Below are positions 1 to 11,964 of a stretch of 64,000 nucleotides of DNA, piece after piece. Location of the stretch: the NCBI GenBank assembly GCA_027943335.1, contig BSBK01000760.1, positions 1,201,001-1,265,000 on the forward strand, given 5' to 3'. The notes under the pieces were generated by a model. That model ran no database searches, was not told where the DNA came from, and saw only the letters and a program-made list of their open reading frames with translations. Both the position numbers and the translations under genes were made by a program. Positions within the stretch are counted from its first letter, which is position 1, and each line of letters opens with the position of its first letter. This DNA comes from Chamaecyparis obtusa. Lineage: Eukaryota > Streptophyta > Pinopsida > Cupressales > Cupressaceae.

Positions 1-154
1 CTTGTAGCACTATCAGGAACACTACTGATCTAAACAACTGCACAACTATCTATACTCAAAATCAACCTTGGTGTTTATGATATCATGTTGAGAACATATC
101 TAAGAAAAATATGCTCAAGGCTCTCTACATAAGTATTCAACACACATTGCTTAC
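1..154 (-). repeat. D1 3' LTR, left fragment
   Basis: Aligns by eye with 25665-25815 of the D2 LTR, sharing for example 'gaacactactgat' and 'tatgatatcatgttga'. It is the part of the D1 3' LTR left of the E1 insertion; the TSD 'cttac' occupies 150-154. The beginning of the LTR lies outside the window. Confidence 0.85.
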
Positions 155-633
155 TGATGAAGGGTGCTCCCTTTAATACCACAAACACATAACAGAAATA
201 GAGAAACAACAACAATTTGCAAGAACATAAAATGGGCTTCTTATTATCTCCACAAATGTGGAATTACAAACTTTTAGAATTACAATATGCAAAGCCAAAT
301 GGGCATTTCCCTTAAAATATTCTATAGGACAAAGCCTCAAATTATTACCTAGATCTACTACCTAGAACTATCTCAAGCTGCCTAAGACAATACTACAGCC
401 TTCCTTATATAGGTAATTTTCCACCGCCTAGGAAGGTTCCAGAATTTTAGCCAACAAGGCCGACCAAACTTAGAATTATTTTATTTTACAATTTTATTAC
501 ATCAAAGTTGGCTCAAAATAACTTTTGAAACCCAAACAAAAATTTTGAAGTAAAATCATTTTCCGCCATTTCAGGTGACCCAACTTTTGAAGACCATAAG
601 TCATCGCCAGTTGACCCGATTGACTATTATAAC

Positions 634-2008
634 TATTAGGGATTTTTATTGTAGGACATAAAATGATGCTTGAACTTGTCTTCCTTGAGACTGATTCCCA
701 CAAGAGAAAGACCTAATTGTTGATGACTAGATAAGATCCTCCTTTGTTTTTGAGATCCACAAACTTAGGCAAGTATTACCTTTTAATGATGACTGTCTTT
801 GCAGTATTCTTATGAGTGGACACTGACCAGCTTCTAGTCTTCTTAATGCATAAACCTATAGAACACTTTGCATATGACTGTAATCACTTTAATGCAAACT
901 TTAACCAGACAAAGTGTGACTATAAGTGAAGCAATAATCAGTGCTTTAAGGATTCTCATCCTTCTTCCTTTTAAGGAGGGACAACCTAATATGATTCTCT
1001 CTTTGCAAAATCAAGAAATATGAAATAAATGCCCTAGGCATAGTCCATTCTATCAAGTGCAACACACATAAAAATAAAAAGGTATTGATAAATAATGTGA
1101 ATGTTTCAACTTCTTTGAGATCGATGAAAGATACAATTGTGAGGAACAAATACCAAACCGGTGCCTAATCTTAAGGGCAATAGAGTCACAATGCAAATCA
1201 ACAACTAAACCCTAATAGAAACACAACAATATGCCTTACACACTACTACAACTCCAAATAGGTTTCCTTACAAACTATTCTGTTAACCAAATATTGTTAT
1301 CATCAAAGATCCATACAAATATATTTACTCTCCAAGATGAAATATAAGCACATTTAATTCTTTCCTTGAAAGAAGCTCATAAAACAGTCAAGCAGGTTGC
1401 TTTACAACTGGTGTATTTCAAATGCCTAACATGAAAAACATATAAGAGTAAAATACATAAGCAAAGAGACAACAACAATATATGGTAGAAGTTGCATTGT
1501 ATTTGTATTAAAATCAACTTTCCACTTACATTCACAATTCCATTACTCAGAAGACCAGACAAAAAACTTGGTGATCTACTCCTAAGCAATCTGGTTCTAT
1601 TTTCTATATCCTTTCAATCTCTACTCCCCCCCCCTTTTTTTTTTACCAACCCTTTACAAAATGAGTTTTTAACTCTTTATAGCCTTTTCACAACCACCTT
1701 GGAATTCCCTCATTAATGGGAATGCAACAAGCTTTGGGTGGTTGGAAAAACTAACTCCTATTAAACATAAAAATACAAAAAAATATACAACCAACCTGCA
1801 GGTGGTGAAAGGACAAGACTTCCTTGGATTATGGTACATCTTTGGCTGCTCAAAAACTAACATCCTCAACTATAAATATTTATGATAGCTCCTTGATTTT
1901 AATGAGACATGGTGAACACCATTTTAGGCTAACCTACACCATTCTTGAATGATAGCTTATCAATCTTGTATTCCTTGGATTAGGTGTCAGGTGTGTTAGA
2001 TGTCCTTT
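634..2008. other. F left part without a gene
   Basis: No ORF here shows sustained coding character. It should hold the 3' LTR of F, read on the minus strand. A pyrimidine-rich run at about 1622-1643 (purine on the coding strand) is a possible polypurine tract, but the LTR end beside it does not match the right terminus of F, so this is unproven. Confidence 0.4.
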
Positions 2009-5000
2009 TCAATCTTCATCCAAAATATCCAAATCAACTATGGTAGATCTAGCCTTTTTGGGCTTTGTCTTTTCATCCCATGCAGTTACCTTTCCTCTGA
2101 CAGCCAATTAAAACCTTGGACAAGTTGTAGTTGGGATTTTTGTCTCTTCCATCTGGCATCCATAATTTCCTTAACATCTGACACAAATTTGGTGATGTCA
2201 ACCTCTGCCTTGATGGCTTCATCTAAGGCCTTATTGAAACTCTCTAAATCAACATCATTATTCTCACCTAAAAATGCCTCTTTCCTAGGCAGTAGAAGAT
2301 CAGCCTCCAATCTCCAATTATCAAGGTTGTTTATTGTCCCATCTATACTCAAAATTGAGGGGATGAATCTGTTGGTATAGGAGCTAAGCATGGCTATCTT
2401 AGCCTCAATCAAATTTGCCTTACCCTTGAAAAGTGGTAGAATGGCTTTAATTTTGTCAATCTCCTCACCAACTCCTACAACTGTCTCTGGTATGTCACTC
2501 ACCATAGATTGAGAAAAAAATCAATCTCTCAAAAAGTGGTGCCCTAATAGACCACACTGTATGAAACTCACTCAAAATCTGCACATAACTGTTGACCTCC
2601 TTTTGCAATTCTAGAAATTTTCCATAAGCATTATAAACTAGGTCAAATTTATCCTTGATTGTGTTCAACTTGTGCTGCAAAACACTCAATAGAGCTTGCA
2701 ATACTGCCTCATTCTTTTCATCATTGATCTTTTTCAATTCAGCTACCACCTCCTCATCTATCATTCCTTGTGCTTCTATTGCCGCTGGCTGTTTAGGAGG
2801 TGCAGGGGTTACTACAGGGGTATTTATAATTTGCAATTGCAGTTCCTCTGCCGGCTTCTCTAATGCTATGAATTTTATTATCTGCAAGTCCCTATCCTTT
2901 ACTAGGGCATTGTAGTGCTCCAAGAGGTTGCCATATCTCTTTGATATCTATTTAGTTTTATCCTCATTTAATCTTGCAAATTGGGTCAAAACCTAAGAAA
3001 TTTCTAGGTCCCCTATATTGTGGATCGACCACACTATTTTATCTCCCTCCATTTGTTATTTTACATTCAAAATTTGTGGTTTCTTGTCTTTTGGATATAG
3101 ACTCCACATGGCCAAGGCCTGAATTTTTGGGCTATACCCAAATCCTCTTATTATGTCCCCTACTTGGGTCTCAGAAGATAGAGTAACATCTTCTTGTCTC
3201 TTTATTTGAGCTATTATGAAGTTAGTATACAAACTCCACCCTGGCACAAGAAACATATTACTTTTTCTCACTAATTCCCTGGCCTCATCTGGCGTAAGAT
3301 TTTCCTCCTCGGGGTCATATTCCTTCAATTGTTGCAATACCTCATTTAGCACTTGATCCTCCTTAGTTATTTGTACACTTGAAGCCACCTATTCCTACTT
3401 ATTCCATAACAAGAAACTTTTGAATTCCTTAGAATTCACAAAACTATCATCCTTCATGAAGGCATCTTGCTCAATTAATCTTTCATCCTGGCCTAAAGCT
3501 AGAGGCAACTCTACATCTTCTGTTTCATACTTCTATTTCCTTTTAGCCTCTCTGACTGCTTTCCTAATTTCATGGTGATGAAAGCTAGTCCCTATGTAGA
3601 GGGAACTCACTCTATCTTTCTTCCTCCTCTCTGAAGGCTCACCAGTTAACAACTTTTTCTTTTTCTTTTGAGGCTCAGCAATATCCTTAGAATTGGGCAA
3701 TTCAGCAAGATCTACATTTTCTTTCTCCTCCCCAAGCCCTTCGGCCATTGGTTGTTCCATATTGGGTGGACTATATATGGGGTAACCACCATCACTATCC
3801 TCATCACATTCTGATTCTGAATGGGCCTTTTTGCACTGATTAGCATCATCAATTTGATCCTTCATGGATTCAACAAGTGTGTCAAATTGAGCCATCATTT
3901 GCTCAAGTCTTTGGAGGTAAGGCAAAGTGGGAAAGAAACCCCCAAATACCAATCCTTTTCCTTTAAACTCCTTCTCAATTCTATGTAAAAGATCCAATTG
4001 CCTAATTCTTTTCTCCACCTCATCATCCTCAATTATGTTTCTGATCACATCTTCTTCAGGATACTCCTCATGTAGCTTATTGAAAGGAATGGTAGGCATG
4101 TAGTATTTCCTTACAATAGCCATGAAACCTTCTGTATCCACATACCTATGTGGTGCTGCAAACATCCTATACTTCTCTAACCAATCATTTACTTTACTGA
4201 ATGCTCCCTTTCCAATTGTAATATAATGCACCCTGAAGTGCCAAGGAGTGAGAGTCCCCTTTCTATGGGAAGCCAAGTGTTCTCTTTCTATCAACATGAG
4301 TTGCTAGACAAACTCTAGAAATGCAACTCTTGGTGGTACATAGAATGGGAATAGATGAGGCTGAGGGCATCCATAAACCCTAATCATTGTATAGCTTATC
4401 TCATAGTAAATATCTCCCCAATTGTGACCCTTGGTCCAATTATGAATAAATTGTTGGGGTCTCTCCAACTACAGGACCGTGGTGGGTAATCTTGTGCAAT
4501 TCACACCCAAACTCTAGAGAATGGGGAACACGATCCAGTTCTCAAAGGCACTAAAATATCTCCTAGGGCATGAAGGGCTCCATACTCCTAACCAGAACTA
4601 TACTGGGTTAGGCTGTCCATTCCACATCATTTGTGGTTTGAGATCATTCAAATTTATTAAACCATAATTGTGATACACAATTAGATGCATCAGCAGGGAG
4701 TAATGCATCAACCTGGGTTGAGAACCAGAGGTGAAATTCTTCAAGGATAGCAAACCCTCATGTATCTTGTTTATGATATGACCAATAAAGTCATACCCTT
4801 TGCTCACCATACGGCTTTGTGAATCCATCACCAGCATCAAAATGTCAGATGTAATCCTCTCAGGACCCACATCAATTCCCAAAACTTGGCATATCCCATA
4901 TGCAATGTATTTCATGTAAAAATTTAGGTCTTTGTAGGCATACGGAATCAATTCAGCCATACGTGCAATATAGTTTTTATTCTCCTTAGGCATGTGATTC

Positions 5001-5500
5001 TTAATCTCCCTGGAGACAAAAGCAACCTCTCTGACGTATCTATTTGCTAAAGCTTGTAAGTTGATTTTTGTGGCCATTGGAAACTGAATCCCAAAAGCAT
5101 TCATGAAAGAATTTCAGTCTAAGATTATCAAGGGTGAACCATCCTCTTTTCTAATGGTCTTTGAGAGAGGATCATATCTCCGAGATAACATGAGGAGCAA
5201 GTCTACATCTAGAAAAACCTCTGGGACAATCAACTTGGCCAACCCTGAAGTCCAAGGGTTTGAAACCGGTATGACACTATCACGGTTCTTGTAGAAATAT
5301 GTAAATAGGCACATGCCTATGATTTCTAAAGTTTTAGCATCCCTACAGTAAGCTAAGTCATCGACAAAAATATCATCACTGACCTTCTTGTTTTGAGAAG
5401 AACCAGGTAAGAGAGTGAGGAATTCATCTGAAAAAATTTCCTTTACTTTCTCCTTCGATCCCCAGCTGGTAGAAGCTCCGCTTGCTATTGTCTAACTCAT
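2009..5500 (-). pseudogene. F large ORF of unknown function with helical N-domain, Lys-rich linker and coiled-coil C-terminus
   Basis: Read from an ATG at 5500-5498 to a stop at 2009-2011, about 1160 codons. Segments 5314-5114, 5104-4598, 4297-3533, 3388-3056 and 2923-2495 share one frame, broken by single stops; two frameshifts fall near 2500 and 2100. The third codon is TAG. The N-terminal half (to about 4600) is helical with motifs such as 'PYAYKDLNFYMKYIAYGICQ', and I judge it to be of the plant-mobile/'putative plant transposon protein' type. Next comes an acidic stretch, then a Lys run with 'KKKKK' and 'ERRKKDR' (about 3600-3670), a possible nuclear localisation signal, then a helical C-terminus. 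No polymerase, integrase or protease motif. The plan parallels ORF2 of A and B. Function unknown. Confidence 0.6.
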
Positions 5501-8121
5501 CCTAACTGTAGCTCTGAAAATTCCTCTACAAATTCACTGATCACATTGCAAGTTTGGAAAGCTCAGAAAACCTAACACTCTGTACTTCTCTAATAAGCTT
5601 CGTAACTCTCAAATGAGCTGCCTCTAGTTGTTTTAACTTGCAGCATTGAATGTGCCACCACCTTCGACATCTCTAGCCAACAAAAGGTCACTTCTACCAT
5701 TACTTCAGCGCGCACAGGGTTTCAATTTACTAGTCGTAGCTGAGAAATTTTAAATTTGAACATTCCACAATTTGGTGACTGAAGAAAAAGACACATAGTC
5801 ACTTTACAAATTTGGTGCTTTAGAAAGGTATTTTGAGATCTGGCGACTAAGAGGAAATCTCGTAGTCGCGGAATACTTTTGACTTTTCAAACTTCATTCT
5901 GAGATCAAGTGACCCGGCCATTTGGAGATCTAGTGATTGAAGAAAGTGATACATTAATTTATTCTATTCTAAGAATTGGAGACCATAGTGATGAAGGGTA
6001 CTCCCCTTTATACCACAAACATATAATAGAAATAGAGAAACAACAACAATATGCAAGAAAAAAAAATTGGCTTCTTATTATCTCCACAAATGTGGAATTA
6101 CAAACTTTTAGAATTATAATATGCAAAGCCACATGGGCATTCCCTTACAATATTCTATAGGACAAGCCTCGAATCATTACCCAAATCTACCCAGAACTGC
6201 CCTAGACAAAACTACGGGCCTTCTCTATATAGGCAATTTCCACCACCCGAGAAGGTTCCAGAAATTTAGCCCTTAGGGCCGACCAAACTTAGAATTATTT
6301 TATTTTACAATTTATTACATCAAAGTCGGCTCAAAATGACTTTTGAAACCCAAATAGAAATTTTGAAGGAAAATTATTTTCTGCCATTTCAGGTAACCCA
6401 ACTTCCAAAGACCATAAGTCATCGCTAGTTGACCCGATTGACTATTATAACCCTATTCTGGAAATGCCACAAAGCGCTCTATAGGCTTGACCTATGCAAG
6501 CACCCATCACCCAAATTTTTGACCTCATCCAAGGCCTCTAAATCCTTCAAAACTAAGTTTGAATTTTTTGTACCCTGCTTCCAATATAAAAAATCTTCAA
6601 TATCTTCAAAACTAGACCTGATCTAGCCATGAAACTTTACCAGCAGACTGATACGATTGAGATGAACCTCCACATGTGAAATTAGAACATTCCAAGATCA
6701 TATGACCAACTTACTAAAAATAGAAAGTTTCCATAAATAGCATCCCTATACATGATACCCCTTATTCAATTCAAAAAAAGAAATATTTTTTGGTGATGCA
6801 AGATTGCTCTTACACCCAAGATGCTCTTGCATCACATAGTCAAAAACTATAGTCACGACAATATATTTGTCTTTGAAAACTTTCAGCGATCACCCGACCT
6901 AGAGATCTGGTGACAAACCTGAAGTCTCATAATCTCATAAAAATTTGGTTGTTTGACTTATTTCTTGAGATCACTTGACCACCGTTGATCTCATCCTTTA
7001 ATTCATCTAGCGGTTCATATCAAGTTGTGAGAAGATTTCATAACTAACCGCTTGATCCCGCGACCCCGAGAAAATCATGTCACTGAATCGCTGAAAGCTT
7101 ACTACTTAACTATCAGGAACTTGAGATCACATGACCACACAGTCACTACATTACTGAATACAATCATAACCATAGGGCCAAAACACTGCATTAACCCGCA
7201 CTTGACCTCGGGCGAATCTGGAGACTTGGTGACAAAGACTTCTCGCTAAATCTCACAATCTTTCACTTAACTGGGGTTTAATCCCGAGAACACATGACTG
7301 AGGCATTCTCCAAGTCATGAGAATATTTCTTCACTCTGGGTTAAGACTGGAGATCAAGCACCATCCACATGATAAAAAATCATCAATGGTTCTCATTAAA
7401 TCTAACAATCTTTTGTCACCTAACTACCACATTCAGAGATTTGGTGACAACTGTGTCGCATAATAACTAACTGCCAGAGAGATCGCCAACAACATCGGGA
7501 GATCACATGACCAACAGAACTCTCAATCACTGAATAGAAAGATAAACCATCATATTATTACAAGATCTAGAGACAACTGCCAAGGAAGACTGCTGTTCCA
7601 TCTCGAGATTCAGTGACCAAAGAGAAAACTCATGATTGCTGAATAAAAGGTCACTTAAATAAATCATTTGAGATCTCCCGACCATAGGAAAAACCAATTT
7701 GGAGATTACGCGACTATAGTCCCTTAGTGATGAATCAAATACAATAGTTGCTAGATCTCAAGATTATCATTGTGAGATCTGGAGACTAAAGGTGAAATGC
7801 TAAGTCATTAAACACTAAGGAATATTCCAAGAGACTCACAAGAACAGGTGACAAAGGCCTTCAGGCATTCGCTAGACAAATGGGAATATTCCTAAACCTT
7901 AAGGAGACTCGACGACTAAGAGGAAAATAGAAGCGCACATGCAAATTTGAGACTTAAGTCATCCGATAAAGTAACAGAGAATTAGAATGCTGACGACCTA
8001 AACTAGGGTTTTTATGATTTTTCAAAGGCAATTAGACCTAGCAAACCCTAAAGACTACAATTTTTTCAAGATCATCCATGAATTTAGGGCAAAAAACAAA
8101 AAATGAGATTTCTAACCAACA
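5501..8121. other. F right part, gene-free (contains E2)
   Basis: About 1.8 kb outside E2, with no coding signal. It is full of short related phrases such as 'gagatctggtgac' and 'gatcacatgaccaac', giving a quasi-repetitive texture also seen at 14330-14520 and 23590-23800 in the G LTRs. It probably holds the 5' LTR and leader of F in minus orientation. Confidence 0.45.
5989..6834 (+). mobile_element. E2: solo LTR inserted in F
   Basis: 846 bp, termini TGATG...CATCA, perfect TSD 'catag' at 5984-5988 and 6835-6839. It aligns throughout with E1 and E3. TATA-like 'tatatagg' at 6226-6233. It sits inside F, which itself sits inside E1, so the E family transposed again after F had inserted. Confidence 0.9.
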
Positions 8122-8514
8122 ATAACCCCATTTCGGAAAGGGCGTGAAGTGCTCTATAGGCTTGACTGGCGCAAGCACTTGTCACCCAAATTTTCAACCT
8201 CATCCGGGGCCTCTAAAGCCTTCAAAACTGAGTTCAAAGTTTCTATACCCTATTGCCAATACTGAAAATCTACAATATCTACAAAGCTAGACTTGATTTG
8301 TCAATGAAACTTTACTGGCAGGTTGATATGACCAAAATGAACCTCCAGGGAAGAAATCAAAACATTCTAAGGTTGGATGACCAACTTACTCAAAATAGAA
8401 AGTTTCCATAAATAGAAGCTTTGCACAAGATAGCCCTTATTGAATACAAAAACAAAAATATTTTTGGGTGATACAAGATTGCTCTTACACCTAGGATGCT
8501 CTTGCATCACTTAC

Positions 8515-8575
8515 CATATGTTTTCATCAATGAAAAATATACATTCAACATTGGCTTGCTGGAAAATCTCCAACA
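8515..8575 (-). repeat. D1 3' LTR, right fragment
   Basis: Continues the D1 LTR after E1 and ends 'tctccaaca', matching the end of the D2 LTR at 25870. The CA terminus abuts the polypurine tract. Confidence 0.85.
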
Positions 8576-8914
8576 ATCTCCCCCTTTGGCATTGATGGCA
8601 ACATATGGAATGGAAAACACCACCAATCAAAACATACAATGATTTTATAACATTCTCCATTTCCTCAACAAAAATTCCCCAAGGATGAATTCTCCATCTA
8701 CTGCTAAATGCTCTAAATATCAACTGATGTATCTTCTTACTGTATACTCCCCCTTACTTCATACTCAACTATTTTGTTTTTCATGACTATATAAATACTC
8801 CCCCTTTGACATCAATGGAAAATGGCACCAAAACAAATAAGCACTGGTACTACTCCTGAAGTAGAGTAGTCAACCATTCATTAGCCACTAAGGACTGATG
8901 GACTACTACAAACT
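8576..8914 (-). other. D1 polypurine tract and 3' untranslated segment
   Basis: Plus-strand 'atctccccctttggc' at 8576-8590 is, on the coding strand, a G-rich polypurine tract directly beside the 3' LTR, where plus-strand DNA synthesis is primed. A second, related motif 'tccccctttgacatcaatgg' lies at 8799-8818. The rest up to the pol stop at 8915 is untranslated. Confidence 0.8.
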
Positions 8915-10666
8915 CTAATCAGATCCAGGGTAGGGAATAACTCTGAGCTTCTCCCCGAGATACTCAAATGTATCCTTCGGTAAAGGCTTTGTGAATATGT
9001 CTGCTAGCTGTTCTTTTGTGTTCACATAATCAAAATTTACTTCTTTTTCTGCAACTTTCTCTCTTAGGAAGTGATATTTTATCTCAATATGTTTTGTCTT
9101 TGCATGCATCATAGGGTTCTTTGACATATTAATAGTTATAGTGTTGTCACAATGAATAACAATAGGATAATCAATCTAAATTACAAAATGTTTTATCATT
9201 TTCTTGATCCACACAATTGTAGAACAATTTAATGCTACTACTACAAACTCTACTTATGTTGTTGACTAAGAAATACAATTTTGCTTCTTGCTTGTCCAAG
9301 TAACAAGTCTATCTCCAAGAAATACTGCTCCTCCTAAGGTACTCTTTCTATCATCAATGCAACCTACCCAATCTGCATCTATATATACATGAAGTTTTAC
9401 ATTCTCTGAATTAGGATACCATAAACCATAGTCTATAGTTCCTTTGAAATATTTGAATATCCTCTTTACTACCATAAGATGACTTTGTTGAGGTTCTGCT
9501 ACAAATCTTCCAACAATACCAACTACATTAGAAATATCTAGTCTAGATTGAGTAAGATATATGAGTTTACCAATCATAGGCTTATACAAGGTCTTGTCTA
9601 CTACTATTGAATCATCTTTTTTTAAAAGGTTGCTCCCTATTATCATAGGGGTACTTACTATCTTACAATCATCCATCTTGAATTTCTTCAATATTTCTTT
9701 CACATACTTAGACTGGTTAATGAAAATACCTTTGTTTTTCTACTACACATTCAGTCCCAAAAAGTACTTGATAGGTCCAATCATGCTCATTTCAAATTCT
9801 CTTTGCATCTCTTTAGAAAATTCTGCACTAAGCTTTTTATTACCACAAAAAATAATGGCATCAACAAAAATAGCAACTAGTAATAATCCTTCAGGTGTCT
9901 CTCTTATGAATAAGTTACAATCTGTTGCTCCTTTCTTGAATCAAATCTTAGTCAAGTAACCATCTAGTCTTTCATACCATGGTCTAGGGGCTTTCTTAAG
10001 TCCATAAAGGTCTTTCTTCAGTCTGCATACCATATCAAGTTTGTCTGATAAAGTAAATCCTTCAGGCTTCTCTATGTAGACTTTTTCCTTCAACTCTCCA
10101 TTCAGAAATGCTAACTTGACATCCATATGATATACTTTAAAGTCTTTGAATGTTGCATAGGATAGAAATAACTTTATGGCTTACAATCTTCTTATAGGGG
10201 AAAATGTATTATAATAATCAATTCCTTCTCTTTGTGCATATCCTTTACATACTAGTCTTGCTTTGGTCCTTACTACTGTACCATCTTCATTCATCTTTTT
10301 TCTGAATATCCACTTGGTTTCAATCACATTCTTTTTACTAGGTCTAGGGACCAATTCCCATGTATCATTCTTAACTATCTGATCTAGCTCTTCTTTGATT
10401 GCTTCATACCAATCTGAATCATTACAATCATCTTCAACACTTAAGGGTTCAATTTGTGAAAGTAAACATACCGCTTCATCAACTATTGAAATTTTTGCCT
10501 TTGATCTTGTCATGACTTTTCTGTTGTGATCTCCAATGATATCTTCTTTTGAATGGTATCTAGATGTGAATTTTGGAACATTAGGTGTGGCTCTCTCATC
10601 TATCTTTTGTGATTCTTCTTCACTTGTTTCAAGATCATTGAATAATACATCAATGCTGTCAAACAT
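8915..10666 (-). pseudogene. D1 Copia reverse transcriptase and RNase H
   Basis: In coding order: RT N-terminus with 'ETKWIFRKKMNEDG' and '[16 protein letters not shown]' (10666-10181), fingers/palm with 'VYIEKPEGF' and 'LYGLKKAP' (10126-9941), RT C-terminus and connection (9703-9266) and RNase H with 'HCDN' and 'SKNPMMHAKTKHIEIKYH' (to 8915). Pieces are separated by stops and frameshifts. The catalytic box reads FVDA (about 9861-9872) where the sister copies D2, C and I have FVDD, so a catalytic aspartate is gone even apart from the stops. The final codons before the stop at 8915-8917 are conserved with D2. Confidence 0.9.
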
Positions 10667-11959
10667 TTATCAACAATTATTTCTCTACAGATAGGACTAG
10701 GTTCTTCTTCAATCATAGGCACATAATCATGATATCTATCTTGAATCTTAAACTTTTTATCAATCTTTACATGTGCACTTTCAATCATCTTCTTCACTCT
10801 TAAGTTAAAATATATATAAGCTTTTCTTTTAGTAGAGTAACCAAGAAAAACACCTTCATCACTTCCATCAAAATTGCCAATAGCTTCATCTCTCTTGATG
10901 TAGAACTTGCTTCCAAAGATTCTGAAGTATTTTACTATAGCTACATTCCCAAACCATAGCTGATAAGGTGTCTTGTATTTTCCTGACCTTAATTGAATTC
11001 TATTGATAGTATAGACTACAGTATTGACCACATCTCTCCAATAGGCATGTGCAACTTTTCCTTCAATCATGATGGTGCACATTGTGTCAAGTATGATCCT
11101 ATTTCTTATTTCTATAATTCCATTCTACTGAGGGGTTCTCAGTGCACTTACCTGTCTCTTTATCCCATGTTCTTTGTAATACTCATAAAACCTATTAGAG
11201 GTAAATTCTCCTCCTCTATCTAATCTCATAAATTTTATTTTTAATCTAGACTTATTTTCAACTTTAGCTTTGAATATCTTGAACTTCTCAAATGCTTTAG
11301 ATTTATCTTTTAAGAATGCAACCCACATAATTCTAGAATAATCATCAACAAACAAAATAAAGTACCTTTCACCATTTTATGATCTTGTTTGAGTTGGTCC
11401 ACATTGGTTTGTATGTATTAGATCCAATTTGTTCTCTATTGAATTATGCTTTCTTCTGAATAAATTCCAAACATGTTTTCCCCTCACACATTCCCTGCAT
11501 ATTGTATCAACTAGTTTTGCAATGCTAGGAAGGTCTCTTACTACCTTTACATTTCTTATCTTTAATATATTGTCCAAATTTATGTGATATAGTCTTTTGT
11601 GCCATAACCAACTATCATCTACTTTACCAACAAAATAACTTGCTTCTAAATTGAGCTGAAAAACATTACTATTTGTCTTTGAACCTAATGCAATGATTAC
11701 CCCTTCTTTCTTATTAATGATGAACTTATTGTCTTTGAATTACAATTAATATCCTTTTTCAAGTAAATGTCCAAAACTTAGTAGTTTATGCTGCAAACCA
11801 TCAACATATAGAACATCATCAATGTTATTCTTTCCATCCAAGGTGATAGCTCCTCTACCTATAATAGGATTAGGAGTGTTGTATCCAAATATAACCATGT
11901 CACCTTTGTGCTTATCTAGATGTACAAATCAATCTTTGTCTCCTATCATGTGATGTGAA
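10600..11959 (-). pseudogene. D1 Copia integrase, GAG-pre-integrase and protease C-part
   Basis: Right to left: the remainder of the protease region ending in 'VLYVDGLQHKLLSFG'-like sequence (about 11950-11760), the pre-integrase zinc segment with 'ICRECVRGKH' (11577-11377), the integrase core with 'FVDDYSRIMWVAF' and 'RLDRGGEFTS' (11355-11125), and the C-terminal part with 'TPYQLWFGN' and 'FLGYSTKRKAYI' (11082-10600). The first core aspartate appears changed (HTNQCGP, against HTDLCGP in D2). Several in-frame stops. Cut at 11959 by the TSD of G. Confidence 0.88.
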
Positions 11960-11964
11960 CAACC

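Larger units (their letters stand above)
634..8121 (-). mobile_element. F: non-autonomous LTR-like element carrying one large unknown ORF
   Basis: Bounds are set by the interruption of E1: alignment with E2 and E3 breaks after 633 and resumes at 8127, with TSD 'ataac' at 629-633 and 8122-8126. The insertion starts TATTAG (a TG start altered by one transition) and ends CCAACA, as expected of LTR termini. It contains a minus-strand ORF of about 1160 codons and no RT, integrase or protease. I could not match a left and right LTR by eye, so LTR limits are unknown. The right end (about 7900-8110) is distantly similar to the end of the G LTR (14460-14650). E2 is nested inside. Confidence 0.65.
155..8509 (+). 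mobile_element. E1: solo-LTR-like insertion, split by F
   Basis: Starts TGATG and ends CATCA (inverted termini), flanked by a perfect 5-bp TSD 'cttac' (150-154 and 8510-8514). Without F its length is about 862 bp, and it aligns end to end with E2 and E3. A TATA-like 'tatatagg' lies at 406-413, at the equivalent place in all three copies. No PBS, PPT or internal region is attached, so it is best read as a solo LTR left by LTR-LTR recombination. A very small non-autonomous element is possible. Orientation is assumed from the TATA-like motif. Confidence 0.85.

Noticed and set aside
1200..1220. Telomere-like 'aaaccctaa'
   Set aside because: A single short occurrence with no tandem array; chance in AT-rich sequence.
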